Source: Hyalella azteca (Eukaryota; Arthropoda; Malacostraca; Amphipoda; Hyalellidae). Taken from it: a stretch of 64,000 nt of DNA. This document shows positions 1-12,160 of the stretch, piece after piece. How positions within the stretch are numbered: position 1 is the first letter of the stretch; every line of letters starts with the position of its first letter. A program made the translations under genes and the position numbers. The notes beneath the pieces were generated by a model. That model made no database searches. It was not told where the DNA came from and saw only the letters and a list, made by a program, of their open reading frames with translations. The stretch covers positions 62,001-126,000 of the forward strand of contig NW_025940813.1 in the NCBI RefSeq assembly GCF_000764305.2, in the 5' to 3' direction.

Positions 1-1121
1 TGCATGATTTGTCGACAGCTGTCTACGTTGCAGCGCGACTGGCTTCCATGGGGCTAGAAACTCAAATATATTGACTGGCTTCATTTGTGGTGGATTGTTG
101 CTTCAATAATATGGCTGGGTGTCTTTACTGAAATGAGAATATATATACTATAATGCCAATGGCTATAATGTTGTTATGTCTGATTTTAGAAACGAATGTC
201 AACACGTTGTTGAAAAATTGCAGCTCGACTGGTCTCAGCTTGAACTTGTTGTAATGCAGACACGGAATTCAACATTTGTCTGTTGGCAAACGCATCAGCA
301 TATTTTTTACTCAATATGTCAGTCGCTATATATATAATGGCACAGATGTCCGGTACGTAAACAACTAAAACTGTTGAGTAAAATATGCATTTCGGTGTCG
401 CTTAATCTTCAATTCACATTATTTTATGAATTTAGAGAAATTTCAACTTTTACGGAAGTACGTACAGGTTCGTGGAAAGACTCGCTTATTGATATTATAA
501 TTGATAATTGGTTGTCATTGCTTTTTTTGGTACATGTGAGCAGAGATGAGAAATTTGAGCCAATGATTTAATTAGTCAATCATTTCATCTCACAGAGAAC
601 AAAGCGCTCAAATTGCGGGGCGATTTTTGAGCGATTTTTCTGTATTTTAGATAAAATTATCTTAAATAACAACAACGTAAAGTTTTTTCGAAATCTCATA
701 TCGAGAAGTTAGGCTACGTATATGCCGGGAAAATGATCGGCCAACATAAAAAAAGAGGTACAAATTCATAAATTTTTAGTAAGCATACCCGCGTGATGAA
801 TAATTAAAAAAGTGAATTTTGAGTGCTTCGTAAATAATTTTTTTATTCTTTCCATAAACTTGAAATAGCAGATAGTATTAGACTACTAGAATTTCCTAAC
901 TGCCTTTAGTAACAGCGACTGTGGGATTTTAATAACAAATGTTCATCAATGATTTCTACAGTTGAATGGGAAAATTTAATCATTTGATTTCAACCCCTTC
1001 TCCGAAAGTTGTCATCCATTATCTAATCATGGAAGATAACCGATTTCTTCCTGACAAACTATAATTGGTTTGTCAAAGGCCACTTTGCATGGCTATTGAT
1101 TGATCTGTTTGAAATCACACA
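1..1121. other. Intergenic DNA, nothing recognised
   Basis: AT-rich sequence with only short open frames and no recognisable domain, RNA gene or long repeat. No promoter or splice context ties any frame to a gene. Confidence 0.6.
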
Positions 1122-1500
1122 TTATTTTTTAACAGTGCACTCCTTTCCTTCAATTACACCTGCAGGGAAACGTTCCTTAAGAGCAATTGGTCGAATGGCA
1201 ATCAAGGCATCATTCTTATAGACTGGATATGAGCTGCTAAGACGGCCATTAGTCAGGAATTCTTCGGTAACAGCCTGCGCTGTGCTAACAAAAGCCTTCA
1301 GATTCACTGGGATTCGACAGACTCAAGCGCTCCCTTAGGTCCATTAGATGAATTAATCGTAAGGTGACAATTCTACAGATCTGAGGGAAGCTCCTTAGTC
1401 CATGCTTCTGCTGCTAGCGTGGCTTCAAAAGAAACTCATCGCTACTGGGGAAACGAGGACTCTAAAGGTGGAGGAAATTTCTACTTCACGAATGTTCGTT
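1122..1500 (-). pseudogene. Decayed protein-coding remnant, family not recognised
   Basis: On the minus strand the last 60 or so codons (about 1310 down to 1122) are open and read like real protein, including NLKAFVSTAQAVTEEFLTNG and RPIALKERFPAGVIEG, ending at TAA. Coding-like sequence continues upstream, but only across breaks. A second frame (about 1426-1310) gives EATLAAEAWTKELPSDL, an in-frame TAG, then NCHLTINSSNGPKGALESVE. A third frame, before a T-run near 1427, gives EVEISSTFRVLVSPVAMSFF. Three pieces in the same direction with amino-acid-like composition, joined by two frame changes and a stop, fit an old pseudogene or a degraded transposon-encoded protein better than chance. I do not recognise the family. 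An alternative is a real terminal exon entered at an AG acceptor near 1309, but the remains upstream argue against that. Confidence 0.4.
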
Positions 1501-4486
1501 CAGAAAGGCATAGACAGAATAATATTACTCGTTTTTAAAATGACATTCAATTTTAATCTATCTATGTGTTAACACAGTCTCCATAATAGCTAATATCAAT
1601 TCGGCAATTGGTTGCATTTTTATGCTTTAATGCTACGTATTTCATCTTAATATACGTTTCGTACCCATAAGTTTACACTCCTAATATCTTCATAATTTTG
1701 CTTTCCAAATCAGTACACGTCAGTAAGGTCCAATTAAGTCTTAACATTTCTTTTTCATTTTATTCGCCAGTTAACTGCGCCGTCAAGATTGCTAACTCTT
1801 ACAGCTACTTTTCGCATTCAAAATGAGCAATATTGGCGTGCTTGACATGCGGTGATCTTCAAATGATGAAAAATACCTTGACTTATCTTCAAGAAGCTTG
1901 AGGTTTTATCCCAAGCAATATTCGGCAATCTCAGCCATCGAATGGCCTAATTTTTCAGTTCATTTCCAAAAGTCAGCGCCATTGCAGACGGCGATGAGAA
2001 TGCAGCCGAGGCCGTGCAGATCAAAGGATTAGTATTTTATGTCCTCGTGTTTTGTTGGGTGGTCCTTGCGTGCCGGTGTGTGCCGAAACATTGTGTGCAG
2101 GCAGGAATAACGTCATTGGTTTCCATGTATTGTGAGAGTATATATTAAAAGAAAACGTTTTGCTGGTCTTAATGACGCTTCGACATAGATGGGTTTAATT
2201 ATCAATGCAGGTACTGCCATGAAATGTCCTTTCGCACTTGTTTAAATGAAAATATTTGTTTTTCACGATTAACGGTTGAATTGATATTTGAAGAGCTGTT
2301 GCGGATTTTGGGATCGTACCATCAAAATCTAAAAAATAACCTTTTGCTTATCAAATTTTACAGTAATTTTCTCTTTTTTAGATGGTACTAACTGCACCTA
2401 CGAATTAGATACTGAAGACGAGATTGTAGCCCCAAAAATATAACTTTGAGAAAATAACGTTAACAAGAGAAATCTTTATTAGGTAGAAAGTAGAAATGAA
2501 TATATTACAATTTACAACATTATAAAGATCCCATAGTGTATAAGTAATACGAGACAAGTGAAAAATAGAAATAAATCGGAATAAAGGGATTTCAACAATA
2601 ATTGATTCAAATAACAATAGGATGGCGATCAGAAAAACATTCTAATTACAAATATATGCGCACATGTTGTCAGAGATGCATTAGCTGTTAACGGCCGGCA
2701 TCCCGCCCTAAATCCTGCTCTGAGGCCTCGATAAAACCGTCCTGATGGCCGCTACCAGTGCCACTACGATGGCATTTCCTGGCACGAGGCGCTGCCAGGG
2801 AAATTTATTTAAGACGAAAGATTTGTGCAATTATTATACCAGGTATTCATTGACCAAAATGCGGAATTCAATCCTAAATACTGATGACTGTGTTACCCCT
2901 CTAGAATGGGATAATTTGGCATATTACTCTTAGATACCACTTGTACAAAGTAACAGAACTCGACTTAAACCTTGAAAAGCTCAGATAGCAAAAAATGCAT
3001 GTAGAGATATTATAATCAAAGCACTGGAACATTTAAACAAAGTCCAACCCAAAGAAGAAATAAGATACTCGGTGCCAAAAACACCGACGCTCCCGCGTTG
3101 ATGGACAAAAAGTGAGCAACCAGTGAGAGAAAATGGCAAGCAAAGGCGATACTAACCGACTTGTACATCAGAGCAAAATTCGCACTTAGGGAGAACTTTT
3201 ATTGAAACTCATACTTCTCAGTTAGAAATGTGCGTCCTAAAGAGAGGTTCTCGTAAATAAGAAATCTGTTGTACGTGCAATTTTGCGCCGATGAAATCGT
3301 AATTTTAACCCCATGATGATGATTTTTAACCCCCTGAATGCAACGTATCATTCATCGAGAATGCGCAGCCCTATCGTGTATGCTTTACCTGATTAAACAG
3401 CTACCGTGAATGCATTATACTTGAGTAATACTGATTCAGAAGACCGAAGTTACATATGGGTTAGAAGGAAGCTTTGTTCTGATACAGACTTTGCTGATCA
3501 AAATATTGTATCGGATTGTGGAATTATAATGTTTATCAACAACTGTTGGCATAAGTCTCTTAACTTGAGCTGAGTTGACATTAAAGTGGAAAGTAGAACA
3601 ACCAAGAATGCAAGATGTCATTGCGCTTCCGGTCAATGAATATAAAAGGATTAATTCTGGCAAAATCAGGAATTCGAATTGCAAATGATGATTTTTTTAG
3701 TCTTAGAAATCCCAAGTAATCGATAATCGGCAAGTCAACTTAATATCTATAGACCGTACAAAATCCCCAATAATCCGTCAAACGGAGCGGTTCGTAGGGA
3801 AAATATTTTCACAGCGAACAAGGGATAATTTTTTGTTTTAATGCCTTATTTCCAATGAAAAAACATGTATATTTTCCTCCATTTTAATTTTAATTGTTTG
3901 ACTTGGCTTTTACTTCAAAAATTTCATGATGTCATCAAATGAACTAACATTTAATTCATTTCTATCAACACGGGTACACAATCTCTCATTTTAGCTCTGA
4001 ACATCGAAATCAAGTGTGTTTTATCTCAATAAAATCATTCATTTTAATGATCACAGTCGTTTTCTCCTGAAAATTTTCACTGTTAACATTTGCTTGAAGT
4101 TTTAACTTGTCCTCGGAAAATTTCGAATCACTCTCTGGGTTTCAAAAACACTCGCCGTTTAGCGTCCGAACAAATTCTACCTTACAAAGACACTCAGGCG
4201 CATACGATGAAAATCTGGCACTTTGGTTGGAATGTCGGCGGTTATACACGCCCTAAAATCCCAATATTCAGGTCCGGGCTTCTTCCAAAATTCAATTTTG
4301 AGAAATCAGCATCGAGGGTTTGTGGAAGATATCGTTTAGGCGCGCTCAGAATTTCCGAGGAAAACGACGGTCGACCTCACGATTGCGATGAGCTAATAAG
4401 ACAAAATTACGACCTGTGTAACACGGCAACGGCATCCATTACGACTGACTTCCGGGCGCCGGCCACCCTGCGACTCCAGCTGTGAC
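1501..4486. other. Intergenic DNA without recognisable genes
   Basis: Mostly AT-rich. A slightly GC-richer patch lies at about 2690-2810. An open frame of 131 codons at 4090-4485 (+), starting at TTG, runs straight into the tandem array that follows; its product resembles nothing I know and its length is within chance expectation. No RNA gene or element ends were seen. Confidence 0.5.
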
Positions 4487-5218
4487 AAGGCTCCACTGGA
4501 GGCTAAAATGGTGCTGACAGGCTGCAAGTCTCCACTGGAGGCAAAATGGAGCGACAGGCTGCAAGTCTCCACTGGAGGCTAAAAGGGAGCGACAGGCTCC
4601 AAGTCTCCACTGTAGGCAAAATGGAGCAACAGGCTCCAAGTTTACACTGGAGACAAAATGGAGCCGGCATGCTGCAAGTCTCCACTGGAGGCAAAATGGA
4701 GCGACAGATTCCAAGTCTACACTGGAAGCTAAAATGGAGCTGGCAGGCTGCATGTCTCCACTGGAGGCTAAAATGGAACTGACAGGCTCCAAGTCTCCAC
4801 TGTAGGCAAAATGTAGCAACAGGCTCCAAGTTTACTCTGGAGGCAAAATGGAGCCGGCATGCTGCAAGTCTCCACTGGAGGCTAAATGGATCGAAAGGAT
4901 CCAAGTCTACACTGGAGGCAAAGTGGAGCGAAAGGCTCCAAGTCTCCACTGGAGGCAAAGTGGAGCGACAGGCTCCAAGTCTACACTGGAAGCTAAAATG
5001 GAGCTGGCAGGCTGCAAGTGTCCACTGGAGGCTAAAATGGAGCTGACGGGCTTCAAGTCTCCACTGGAGGCATAGTGGAGCGACAGGCTCCAAGTTTACA
5101 CTGGAGACTATATGGAGCCGGCATGCCGCAAGTCTCCACTGGAGGCTAAATGGAGCGACAGGCTGCAAGTCTCCACTGTAGGCCAATCTGGAACCGGCAT
5201 GCTGCAAGTCTCCGCAAT
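4487..5218. repeat. Minisatellite, 37-39 bp unit, about 19.5 copies, with higher-order order
   Basis: Consecutive units follow the pattern AGGCTSCAAGTCTCCACTGG then AGGCWAAAATGGAGCGAC, 37-39 bases each. Sub-types differ in the last bases (GCAAC, CCGGC, CGAC, CTGGC, CTGAC) and in TTTACACTGG versus CTCCACTGG. Their order is not random: the series GCAAC - CCGGC - CGAC - CTGGC - CTGAC occurs from about 4583 and again, with two extra CGAA/CGAC units, from about 4773. This implies block duplication of 5-7 units. Stop codons are rare in the unit on either strand, so long artificial frames arise (247 codons on the minus strand at 4503-5246). Unit lengths are not all multiples of three, so the peptide is not periodic. 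This argues against coding. Confidence 0.9.
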
Positions 5219-5439
5219 TAGCTGCATACAACGTTTTCAGCAGCAATTTTTAACCCTCAGCTCACGACAAAAGTAGCTGGATGATCTCACCCACTTTAGA
5301 CTCACGCTGCTTCAATCCCCTAACGTTAGCATCCACGTGCTGTAAAAATTGTCTCTTTTCTCTAATTTTCTCAACTTCGCACGTTGTAATGGTTCCCTCA
5401 GGTATTATTAAACTATGATCAATAAGATTTGGATCTTCA

Positions 5440-5670
5440 CTCCAACTTTAACTCCATTCACTCCTGTTTACAATTGCAGGCTCCATGCGCTGCAATTCTT
5501 CACTCCAATTTTCCTCTGTTCATTCCTGTTATATTCACTTTTTCAAATGCAAGCTCCATGCGCTGCAATTCTTTACTCCATCTTTTGCTCCGTTTACCCC
5601 TGTTTCACTCCGTTGTACAATTCACTGCAACTTTTACTCCGTTCACTCCTGTAATACTCACTTTTGCGAT
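5440..5670. repeat. Imperfect tandem repeat, about 72-78 bp unit, about 3 copies
   Basis: The block GCARGCTCCATGCGCTGCAA followed by TTCTTYACTCCA, then pyrimidine-rich ACTCCNNTCACTCCTGT, occurs twice, with partial copies on both sides. It lies about 220 bases after the 37-39 bp array but shares no unit with it. The three open frames here on the + strand are by-products of the pyrimidine-rich unit. Confidence 0.75.
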
Positions 5671-7444
5671 ACAGACTTCTAGCAAATTACGAAGTAATTT
5701 TGCAAATTTTACTCTCCAAAAACCGCAAATTTTCTCGCTAAGCGTCCTAGAAAGAAAGAACTGCCGATACGAAAACCGAAGCCACTGCAAGCCAGGCTGA
5801 AGCTTCTGGCTTTCATGTCTATCCTGGGTTTATGAAAGAAGAAAGGATATTGTGGAAATGTTTTCACAGAAATTGTTCATGCCGTTTCATCAACTTCCTT
5901 TTACTCTTCCAAAAACAAATGAAAATTCGGAACATTCAACAATCTTCTGTTGTTTTTAAGTATTTTTAGTCCTTAAAAAGACACAACTCGCTACCGGAGA
6001 ACCTTATTTCTAGTTCTAAAGTCACATTCAAATGTCACTTAACTCTGTAGAATTTGTAAATGATGAGCAACAGAGATCTTTTGGGAACAAAAGCAATTTC
6101 AATAAATAAAAGTTAATGAAACATCATTTGAGTATTCTATAATTTTCTTATCGTATATTTCTGATTTTATAACGAGTTATTATCAAAAATGCACTTATAA
6201 ATTATTTTTTTTCTTTCAAATAAATCAACTCGAACATTGGGTATTTTTTATCGTGTTATCTTTTCACTGTCTTTCATAATACCCAACATAGTAAGTCGAT
6301 GCCGAGGCTCAACCCTGCTCCCAATGTAGCATCTGATCTCGAAAACCAGAAATCAAATGTAGAAAAGTGCGCGTTTCCTCTGACTCCGAAACCCCATATT
6401 TTCCAACGTTTTTTTTTTCCTCTGGATAAATTTAGCAATAAATTGTTGTGTCCCCTAAAGAATGGGGACCCTGTAAGGCCATTAAATTGGATTTCATGCA
6501 CATCGTCAATCACGTAAGATTTTGGTGCAATTCATTGCACGTAATAAATAGCAGGAAGACCCATCCTTGGTGTACAGGACTGGGACTTGGGAACCGACAC
6601 GCGCGGCCGCAAGCGCTGTGGGCAGATAAGGAAACGGCCATTAAGATAGCAGCATCGTGAGAAATACCGTGCCTTCGATACAAGATTTATGAAGGCATCT
6701 CCAAACTGCATATGAGACCCAGCAAGCCCAAGACTCTTGCCTTGGTCCTCAATTGTTATTCCCGCTCGCGATACGAGCAAACTTGCCGAGCAAATGATGA
6801 AGACTAACGACCGAACATGCGAGCCCAAACGTTCCAATAAAACTCACAATTCGAACTAAAGAATCTCGATCGCTTATTTGTAACGTTTAGAAGGTTTCCA
6901 ACGACTTTATGGAGCACTTTGTGCGAAAGTTTCGACAGCTCCGTTCATTAGAATTTTAAAAGGCATGGAATCTTTTGTTACCACGCAGTCAGTTGCGTCC
7001 TTATGAAGTAGCTGATCCAGAATTTGTCCATTCCCAACTTTAACAAATGTCACCGGATGTAACAAAGCTGCAAGATGGCCTGAAAATTTGAAAGACTTTG
7101 CACTCAGGTGTAATATATGAATGATATGTAAGCTGATAAATTTCTGCTGGCTTTCTGTCCTTTCGGAAATTTAAATGACATAATTTTAAATTTTATGTTA
7201 TTTTTTAATTAGTGAGCTTGAATGTAAGTTAATTGAAATAAATTAATACATTTTAATACATAGTAGCTGCTTATAAAGACTTTCTACTTATTATAAGCTT
7301 GGTATCAACTGGCTACTTAAACATACCTCATACAACCGAAAAACTCTAATGCAAATAAAACCAAACCAGTAAATAATTAAGATGTCCCTGACAATGTTTT
7401 AAAAATTCCCACTTGCACTGAAAATACTTGAAAAAGTTATTATT
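5671..7444. other. Intergenic DNA; GC-richer patch at 6280-6840
   Basis: The patch 6280-6840 is less AT-rich than its surroundings and is open in several frames: 6299-6517 on +, and 6274-6513 and 6532-6837 on minus. None of the peptides is recognisable, and the overlapping opposite-strand frames suggest composition rather than coding. It may be a fragment of an interspersed repeat. A self-comparison of the genome would decide. The remainder shows nothing. Confidence 0.4.
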
Positions 7445-7475
7445 TATATTCCTATCATTGCATGATAGGAATATA
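7445..7475. repeat. Perfect inverted repeat, 14-bp arms, 3-base loop
   Basis: Arms 7445-7458 and 7462-7475 are exact reverse complements around the loop TGC. The arm core TTCCTATCAT recurs as direct copies at about 7476 and 7495, so the site combines a hairpin with a short direct repeat. No gene is adjacent. Confidence 0.8.
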
Positions 7476-7764
7476 TTCCTATCATTCATTTATATTCCTA
7501 TCATTGTGTACTTCTTTATTATTGAATAGCTGTCCTGAAAGGAAAGTTCGTCTATTATGTAAAACTCAACTCACCAATTAACATTTTTTGGTGCAATATG
7601 ATCGAATTTGATTGAAAACCTAATTCATAATCTCAAGTTGATCATTCTAAATAATTATTTACTCACGATAACACCCATAATATTAAATATTCATGTTATT
7701 TTTGTTACTATCTATTCAAAATATTAATACCCATTCAATGATAGTAATTTCTGTTATTTTTAGC

Positions 7765-7936
7765 GCAGTTTCTCATTTATGGAAAAATGCACTATTGTGC
7801 TCGCCATGTCCGTCTGTCTGTCTGTCTGTCCGTCTGTCCGTCCGTCTGTCCGTCCGTCCGTGACCTCAAGTTTTCGTCGACGAGAAAATGCACTCTCTGT
7901 CACTCACTGCAGTGAGTACTGAGTTATATATTTTTT
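7765..7936 (+). mobile_element. Short interspersed palindrome-rich element, copy A
   Basis: The copy runs from GCAGTTTCTCATTTATGG through ATTGTGCTCGCCATG, a GTCC/GTCT tetranucleotide tract of variable length, TCGTCGACGAGAAAATGC, then the 16-base palindrome ACTCACTGCAGTGAGT, ending GAGTTATATTTTTT. It matches the reverse complement of 23379-23533 over almost its full length. The two differ mainly in tetranucleotide number and in scattered substitutions. There is no protein of its own; short length, internal palindromes and dispersal suggest a MITE-like element or another short repeat. No target-site duplication was established. Confidence 0.7.
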
Positions 7937-8278
7937 AATTTCGGAACGTGATGGCTATACGAATACTTGCTGCAATAACTCAGTTACATCGAGATGTGTT
8001 AAGTCTGAGCCTAAAGTGAGTAAGTAGCGCGGTGATGGTATTCTCTAAACGTTTTTAATTCGTACTTATACGAAAAGAATTAAAAGTTTTCAATCTGCGT
8101 GTGGCAGCGATTATTTTACCGCTAATAATCATCTTAGGTTCTCGATCAAAATCTGGGTTAAAGTGAGCATTTAAAATCTTAATCTAATCGTATAAAACAA
8201 GAAAATTTTTATAGCTTTGCACAGTCACTCGTACATCGTGCTGTCATCTGTATTGAATTTCTGGAATATCAATGCTGA
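7937..8278. other. Intergenic DNA, nothing recognised
   Basis: AT-rich spacer between the interspersed element and the next tandem array. No open frame or repeat of note. Confidence 0.5.
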
Positions 8279-8355
8279 GTTAACGTTTTCTATGCAACGA
8301 AGGTTAACGTTTTCTATGCAACGAAGGTTAACGAAGGTTAAAGTTTTCTATGCAA
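8279..8355. repeat. Short tandem repeat, 24-bp unit
   Basis: GTTAACGTTTTCTATGCAAC plus GAAG occurs at 8279 and 8303 exactly. A 10-base partial unit (GTTAACGAAG) follows at 8327 and a further copy, GTTAAAGTTTTCTATGCAA, at 8337. Confidence 0.85.
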
Positions 8356-8591
8356 GTGACTTTGTAGGAGTAAATGCGCCCAACTAGAATAAAATTAAAA
8401 CGATATCAAGATACCTTACTCGAAGGGGAGGAAAAATTGCAGTACATTGTGATCCTGTCTTAGATGTGACTTGGCAACTATTTTAGTTGATGAAGGATAG
8501 ATAATACAGTGAAGGATGGACAGTAAAAGATGATATTTTACAACAGTTTAGAGTAGTAGTGGCTTACAAGTCTGTGGGTTGAGTGACGGAC

Positions 8592-8690
8592 CAGAGAGAG
8601 CGGTGGAGACATGGACGAGCGGTGCAGAAATGGACGAGCGGTGCAGACATGGACGAGCGGTGCAGACATGGACGAGCGGTGCAGACATGG
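8592..8690. repeat. Tandem repeat, 19-bp unit, about 5 copies
   Basis: ATGGACGAGCGGTGCAGAC starts at 8611, 8630, 8649 and 8668. A degenerate unit precedes and the phrase ATGGCTGC ends the run. The unit carries no stop on either strand in most frames, which explains the overlapping open frames of about 100 codons at 8538-8893 on both strands. The flank to about 8850 is GC-rich with the words GCGCCAAAAC duplicated. No recognisable protein. Confidence 0.85.
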
Positions 8691-11600
8691 CTGCATGTCA
8701 TGCCATGTATGAGACTCGTGCTTATAAGTGGCGCCACGGCTGCGGCGTGTTGGTGCCAGAGATGCCACATTGATTCTGGAGCAGCGCCAAAACCTGGAGC
8801 GCTGCAGTGGCTCGACGCGAGGCGCCAAAACGTTCCTCCGAGGAAACATTTATCAATGAGGTGCCAGCTACCTTTTAACAACATATAATTCATTTTGCTA
8901 TTCTGTTATATAATGATTGCTATAGCATCTGTTATTCATTATACACTATAATAACAGTAATCGTTGTGACATTAATACTAACTTCATGATTTTTCAATCA
9001 TGGAATTATTTATATGTTTCATGCTGATATTTGGAATATATTTAATAAATTATCGATGGTAAAAAGTGGATAAGAAAATTTATCTCATTCTTTTCTAATA
9101 TTAAATCTAAAGAAAAACCCACACAGTACATAATCGTTCGTTGTCCCTCCAAACTTACTAAGTGTGAAACTAAATGTTATGATACCATCGACCAATATCT
9201 GAGATGAGACCAATGCATTTTTATCTAATATAAATTCCAATGTATAAGAAGTTTGTTTTTCTTATTTCTTCAATCATCGAGTATGCAGTTGAGTAATATT
9301 CACTCAGGGTAAGATAGAACGATTTACTCTCATCTTGCATCCAATAGATTAATAGATTGGATCCAAGGAATTAAAGTAATGACTAAGATGAGGTTGGCAT
9401 ATGATGTTCTAGATGACCTTTAGAGCTGGATTTATTTAATCGCTGGTTCATGACCACCTATAATCAAGACTAAAATACAGATGAGGATTCATGATCCTTA
9501 ATGTTGGAATGGCATCATAATTTCTGCTTGTATACAAATACCTAAGATCAAAGTAGCATCTGTGAAATATGATTGAGCTGGAATATAAAAAAATCTCATG
9601 TGACGGTCCAGCTCCGCCCTTTGTTTCGAAGACTGAAAATTATAACAATTTGTGTCTTTGATGAATGATTTTCAAATTAAGCAGTTGACAACCCATCAGC
9701 TGCCACGAAATATGAAGATATATGTGGTTCATTTTTTACATCAAATTTCTTAATTTCATAGCTGCTGCTTGCATTTATCATACCTGAAGTTGGGTGCGTA
9801 ACACGATTTTGAAAAATAGAGGATATTAATTTAGTACGAATTTTGCAGGACTTACATTTGTATGAATTGGTTTTCAATATATTATTCATGGTATAATCAT
9901 CGAAGAATTTACTAATTAACAAAATAAATAGCGCTGAACAATTAACTGCGTTTCTCATAAAACAATTGTAGCAAATAATACAACACATAAACATAATATT
10001 TCTAACAATAAACACAGCAACACCCCTAAGCCAGGCTGTGTTTGGTGCTCAGTCTGGAGGACCTACTGGCTTGTTGCCAGCGCCGAGCTCCAGCCCAAGT
10101 CTTCCAAGAAAAAAAAAACTGGCATTTGGGGCGGCATGAGTTGCCTGCTCAGTAAACCCTGACGCCAGGCGTCTCGCTGGCGCCAACACTTCGGCCAACG
10201 TCCAACAATTTCGCGGATGACGCACCATTCTATGCGACAGAATTCGACGCTTTCACAATAAACACTGTTGAGTTTCGAACATAAGTTCCTGATTTAAAAA
10301 TCTAGGTTAATTTTCCGGAGAAAGTAAGAGTGGAAGATTTCTGAATTCTACGAAAACCACGTCTGATTTTCAATCTGATTCCTGGAGCTAGAGAGCTTCA
10401 TGGATGACGGTTCCGGAATGACGCATCTGATGGATGAAGATAATTCTCTATCCCGCTTGATTGGTTCTGACCGATCTGTGGTGTCGCCAGAAGATACTCG
10501 AGCGTTGAGAAATCTTCGATATTTTTCATATAGTATTTCTGAAGCTGGAAATTAATGTCTCAACATGTACACAATTACATGTTAATGTTCAAAAATACGA
10601 TTAATATTACCGATATTGAAAAGGCTATGAATTATTCAATTTAATAATTTATATCATTCCAGTTTTTAAATAAACGCACAATGTTTCTAAATTTTTTTAC
10701 ACTCATAAATGCTAATCACGAACATTATTATGCATGCTACTCATGCTAATCAATTTGATCGGTTCAAAAGAAACGCATTTATTCTTCAGTTCGAAAGTAC
10801 AAATTGCCACTATATAAGAGATGTGATATAGAAAGACAAGACGCCGAATGCTGTTTTATATATATATAGTGTATTGTTTCTATTAATAAATAACGTAATG
10901 TTGCTTGAAAAGAAACGTCTTGGTTCTTCTCATTTTCAATAGTTCATCAAGTTTAAAATTTCCAGGGAAAGTCAAAACTTTCACGTTATCACCAATTTTC
11001 AGAAGATTTTTTCATTAATTGATTATGAAATATAGTTTCAGCATTTTTACAATTCAAGTTACATCCGAGTAGGATGACTGAGGATTTCATCCAATGCATC
11101 TGGGTGGACAAAAGCGCTTCTTATCCCATAACGCTGTCATGTTTTCTATATAAAGAGATATTCAGGAATTTACTGTACTGAAATGTCTTAGAAAAATTAA
11201 TTTCATGCCCAATTCACTCCACGTACTCTGAAATGGAAGTGCATTTAACGAGAATGCTCGAGAGTCCAATGTCAGAGTGAGGATGCTGAACATCATCAAG
11301 TTGAATAGAGAATGATAAATATTTCGATTGCTTGAATCAAAAATTCATCATAAATTTTATACCAGAGAAAATTTCGCTAATATGATAAATATTTTACTTC
11401 TAGATTTGGAGGGGCCTTTCAAAACTAGCACTGGAAAAAACTGTCTATAGAAAAAACGACATATATAGTATATCTAGTAATAAATTACTAAATACTATTT
11501 AGAATAGAACAGATTTTGGCAAAGCAAAATGTTAACATAGAAGAACTGCTGGTGGCTATAATAGCTCCCTCACTTATAATAGCAACAACTTCCTGCTGTA

Positions 11601-11879
11601 CCTGTTCTGTTACTCACAACTGTTAGGGGTCTTGCTTCATTTTTATATTTCATCTTTCTGACTGACTTGCAGTTTTAGATTCAAATTAGCTAAGGTAAAT
11701 TAGATATTAAGCGTAACGAATCGCAATGGCAGAAATAAGATGCAAATATTGACGGACTCAGAGCTCTGAAGTGGCGGCACCTAAATTAAAAATTAACCAT
11801 TGTAAATTTTCAGATGAATAAAGTTTTTTACTACATTGCTTAAATATTTCAACCTCTTCTTTTCCAGGAGAGCATCCGA
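8691..11879. other. Intergenic DNA; GC-rich patch at 10020-10210
   Basis: AT-rich throughout, apart from 8691-8850 (tail of the GC-rich repeat flank) and 10020-10210, which contains GCCAGGCGTCTCGCTGGC, an imperfect inverted repeat. A minus-strand frame of 112 codons at 9677-10015 is not recognisable and is within chance length. Confidence 0.5.
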
Positions 11880-12160
11880 TCATGAAACCAATGGCCTTTA
11901 GGCGAAGAACGCAGCTGCCATTTGATTAAAAATCCAACAGCCATTATGCTGAGAATTTCGCTGCCACGTGGTAAAGAATTCAGCTGCCATTATACGAGGA
12001 ATCCAGCTGCCATTAGGTGAAGAAATTCGCTGCCATTTCATAGAGAATCTAGCTGCAATTAATAAAAAGATTTCAATCCGATTTCATGAAAAATCCAGCA
12101 GTCATCAGGCGAAAAAATTCTGTGCCAGTTGGTGAAGAATTCTGCAGCCATTATGTGGAG
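11880..12160. repeat. Degenerate tandem repeat, about 23-24 bp unit, about 12 copies
   Basis: The word GCTGCCATT recurs at roughly 23-24 base intervals (11914, 11937, 11959, 11982, 12006, 12029, 12052 and, more decayed, to about 12143). It is separated by GAAGAATCCA/GAGAATTCG-like sequence. This is an old, diverged minisatellite. Confidence 0.8.

Noticed and set aside
4503..5246. 247-codon minus-strand open frame
   Set aside because: It lies wholly in the 37-39 bp array. Units without stops in any frame produce it, unit lengths shift the frame so there is no peptide period, and other frames are open as well.
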